Assembly: GCA_030710605.1 (NCBI GenBank)
Contig: CP092882.1
Span: forward strand, 23,318,610-23,382,609
Length of the DNA stretch: 64,000 nucleotides
Reading direction: 5' to 3'
From: Cordylochernes scorpioides
Taxonomy: Eukaryota; Arthropoda; Arachnida; Pseudoscorpiones; Chernetidae
Shown here: piece by piece, positions 61,514-64,000 of the stretch
How positions within the stretch are numbered: the stretch's first letter is position 1
Layout of the letters: every line of letters starts with the position of its first letter
The notes under the pieces: model-generated
Databases searched by the model: none
What the model saw: the letters and a program-made list of their open reading frames with translations, nothing else
What the model was told of the DNA's origin: nothing
Program-made: the position numbers and the translations under genes

Positions 61514-61737
61514 ATACTAATAGATAAAACACTTAAGGAAATGTAAAGCCTTTGATGTCGTCTGTTATCTATTTTTTTTTTTTTGGAGGAGACAGAGGCA
61601 TTTTTGTTCACTCACTAGGTTTTCTCGTGTGTCTTCAATAAAGTTCGCTGTGTATCAATTATCTTTCAGAGTTATTGTATGAATCCCGATATACATGTTA
61701 AAAGGTACAACCTTTTTGAGTTTTGTCCATGAGTGTA
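61514..61737. mobile_element. MITE, ACTCATGG family, worn left end
   Basis: ACTAATAGATAAAACACTTAAG at the left and GAGTTTTGTCCATGAGTGTA at the right, interior TCAGAGTTATTGTATGAATCCC as in relatives. Confidence 0.6.
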
Positions 61738-61739
61738 GT

Positions 61740-62940
61740 GTTATATTGATATTTACTTGCGCACACTTAATTTATGGGACAATCTATAGGTTCAATAAAC
61801 GTTATTTAATTTAAAATTCAAAATTTCGGTAGGTTTAATTGGTTAAGAAATGTTAAAAACGAATTCAAAGATATAGATGGCATTATATCTATGCGAAATT
61901 AAAGAGATGCCATCAATTTAGCAAGTATATACCCTTTTAATATAAGGAAACAAGTTAATTGTACCGGAAATTAAGAACTAAAAAAAAACCAGAAAGATAT
62001 AACGTTTAAAAACAGAAATTCATTAGGAGAAAGTAAAAAAATTAAAGTTTTGATATTCTATCAATGTCCAGCTAAATGAACCACTTACAAAACCGTAATT
62101 TCCGGAGAGAAAAAGAAAGGAAATACAAAAACACATTCAGGATTGAGAATCTGTAGTTACAAAAAAAAACTTCTAAAAGTTATTTAGTGATAAAAACAGT
62201 AATTACAAAGTAAAACTTAAAAAGTAATTAGAAATAAAACAAATTGAGGACTTCCCGTGGGGGGAGGGGGATAAGGAAGAAAGAATTTTCGGGGAAAATC
62301 TTTTAACCAAAGATCTCAACAGAAAATAGACTTTTTTGTTGAAAAAGTATAAAGGAAGTTTAAATTTCTTTTTAAATGTGAGGAAATTTGATTGGAGGAA
62401 TTCTCTTCAAATATTAATTAAAATCTTGCTATTAACAGAGTGGTAATTTCCTGGATATCTTTTGTTTTGTAAGTAATGAAAATCTTAGAAGTACGCCTTT
62501 CAAATTGAGAATTTGATATTAATTGGAGAGTCTGATATTCAATTTCGTCCAAACAAAAGAAAAATAAAATGTTGGAAATTATCTTTTGATCAGTAGGTAT
62601 TACATTTATTAATTTTACATACGATTTATATATTATATAAATCTAAATATTATAATTTCGAGCAGAAGATAATATTCTCTCTCATATATATGAAATAAGA
62701 AGATACTTCTGCTTTAAAAGACGGTATCTTCTTCCAACGAATATTATCACCATGTGATCAACTTGAATTCGATTTCGACAAGTCATATTTTTTTTACGTT
62801 TCAAATTATCAGAAAAAGTAAAAACTTCTTTAATATATATAAGATAATAAAAAGAACTTGGGGCTTACGAGGATGAGCTTCTTGCTTTAGTATAGTCTAC
62901 AGGATTATATGATTGGATTATGGGATAGTATAATTATATT
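61740..62940. other. Unassigned AT-rich sequence
   Basis: No gene, tRNA or repeat boundary recognised in this 1.2 kb. Confidence 0.45.
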
Positions 62941-62951
62941 ATAAAATTAAA

Positions 62952-63425
62952 GAATTTAAAGGACGAATGTTTCTTTTATACATAATACAAACTTCTCCTG
63001 CCCTTACTTCGATGATAAAATATGTATTGGGAGGGCTTGGTTAATCAGTGGTGAACCCTCCCAGCGGTTTCGCCAATTTAATCCACCAGACCGCTTCTCA
63101 AAGCTCTAATACTGTATTAGACGATTCTGCTTATACGAGTATACGCAGCACTGAAGGGTGGAATCTCAGAAATGGTTTTCAAGAAACCTATGGGCATAAG
63201 CTTATAGGACAGTAGAATTAAATTCTAATATCAATCGTCTTTCAATCGTCTAATACAGTATTAGAGCTCTGAGAAGCGGTCTGGTGGATTAAATTGGCCA
63301 AACCGCTGGGAGGGTTCACCACTGATGAGCCAAGCCCTCCCAATACATATTTTCTCATCGAAGTAAGGGCAGTAGAAGTTTTTATTATGTATAAAAGAAA
63401 CATTCGTGCTTTTAAATTCTTTCAT
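62952..63425. repeat. Foldback of two complete family B units
   Basis: Arms of about 185 bp include AAACTTCTCCTGCCCTTACTTCG, TTGGGAGGGCTTGG, CCAGACCGCTTCTC and AATACTGTATTAGACGATT and their mirror images. Cores lie at 63037-63075 (minus; CTGATTA, so one core base lost) and 63294-63333 (plus; TTGGC, CAAA, CTGATGA, GCCAA). This is the most complete family B palindrome. Confidence 0.7.
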
Positions 63426-63439
63426 TTTATATGTATAGA

Positions 63440-64000
63440 TGGCGCGTTATTGCTTTGTAATAATTATATCATATATAGAGAGAATTATATGATATGATAT
63501 CATATATATATGTTATATTAAGATATTATTTAAAATGTTATATTAAAATATTTTATTTAAAATTATAATTTCATAGATACAAATATTCTGTTAAATCGAC
63601 CGCCAGAGGTCACGCTTTGCATATAAAAACTCGTTGTTGTTCTTCCCCGTTGGCCGACCCAAAACTTTGTAATTATGTAAATAATATTTTGTTTCATTTA
63701 TTCTTACGCCTTAATCCAGGCAGTACTTTTACCAAATTATGTTTTTATATATATCTTATAGCTCAATTAAAGCAATATCTGATCAAGACTATTTTTATTA
63801 TTTTACTTTCAAGAAGATTCATGCCACGACTGCACCGCCATAGCTTAATTCTCAAGATAACCAAAATCAAGATAATCTCAACAATCCGAAATTCCCACAG
63901 AAAATCTCTTTCTTTTTTTATTTTAAATATAATATATATATATATATTAAAAACAAAAAGGCAAATTTTAATATTGTCAAGAAGCTCCATCCAGATGGGA
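63440..64000. other. Unassigned AT-rich sequence
   Basis: Contains TATGATATGATATCATATATATG palindromes and low-complexity DNA; no gene is visible. Confidence 0.45.

Overview
This is a strongly AT-rich stretch of an animal nuclear genome, probably an arthropod or another invertebrate. It is built almost entirely from transposable elements and their remains. Evidence for this is Tc1 and mariner transposons, non-LTR retrotransposons, Penelope-like retroelements (PLEs) with a reverse transcriptase and GIY-YIG endonuclease, non-autonomous Helitrons (TC...CTAG ends, insertion between A and T), tRNA-derived repeats, hammerhead-ribozyme (HHR) repeats and AT microsatellites. There are no bacterial operons, rRNA genes or CRISPR arrays. 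The species cannot be fixed from sequence alone. Host coding sequence is scarce: a putative terminal exon at 5189-5291, a better one with a poly(A) signal at 28048-28211, and two weaker candidates (near 45.1 kb and 56.0 kb).

Layout. 0-12 kb: decayed LINE 3' ends, Tc1 and mariner fragments, a Helitron carrying a tRNA-like sequence, and a complete but inactivated Tc1 element (10322-11810). 12-16.4 kb: an HHR-bearing repeat, a decayed mariner, a 27-bp minisatellite of about 2 kb, and a foldback repeat. 16.5-22.6 kb: a composite of two intact PLE copies (781 aa, one residue apart) joined head to head, flanked by one 13-bp target duplication and sitting inside a foldback element. 23.5-25.2 kb: a second, truncated head-to-head PLE pair with an 11-bp target duplication. 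25-39 kb: foldbacks, MITEs, HHR repeats, and a Helitron with an intact-looking tRNA-Gly(GCC). 38.5-46 kb: (AAT)n palindromic tandem repeats, Helitrons, a LINE reverse transcriptase with one stop, and two more tRNA-Gly copies. 46-53 kb: Helitrons (one with a U2 snRNA fragment), a complete mariner with one stop and one frameshift, and a LINE 5' fragment inserted in a tRNA-like foldback. 54-64 kb: HHR repeats, a third head-to-head PLE pair (56.7-59.9 kb), and large foldbacks.

Two themes link these pieces. First, all three PLE loci have the same inverted topology, and two of them carry a single short target duplication around the whole inverted unit, so the inversion probably arose during integration. 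Second, hammerhead motifs occur in several unrelated-looking repeat families. Some fit the canonical core (12044-12083, 33763-33806, 47206-47245). One family, with at least nine copies, carries a circularly permuted core whose stem II shows compensatory changes. These resemble animal retrozyme-like elements that PLE machinery is thought to mobilise; that link is inference here.
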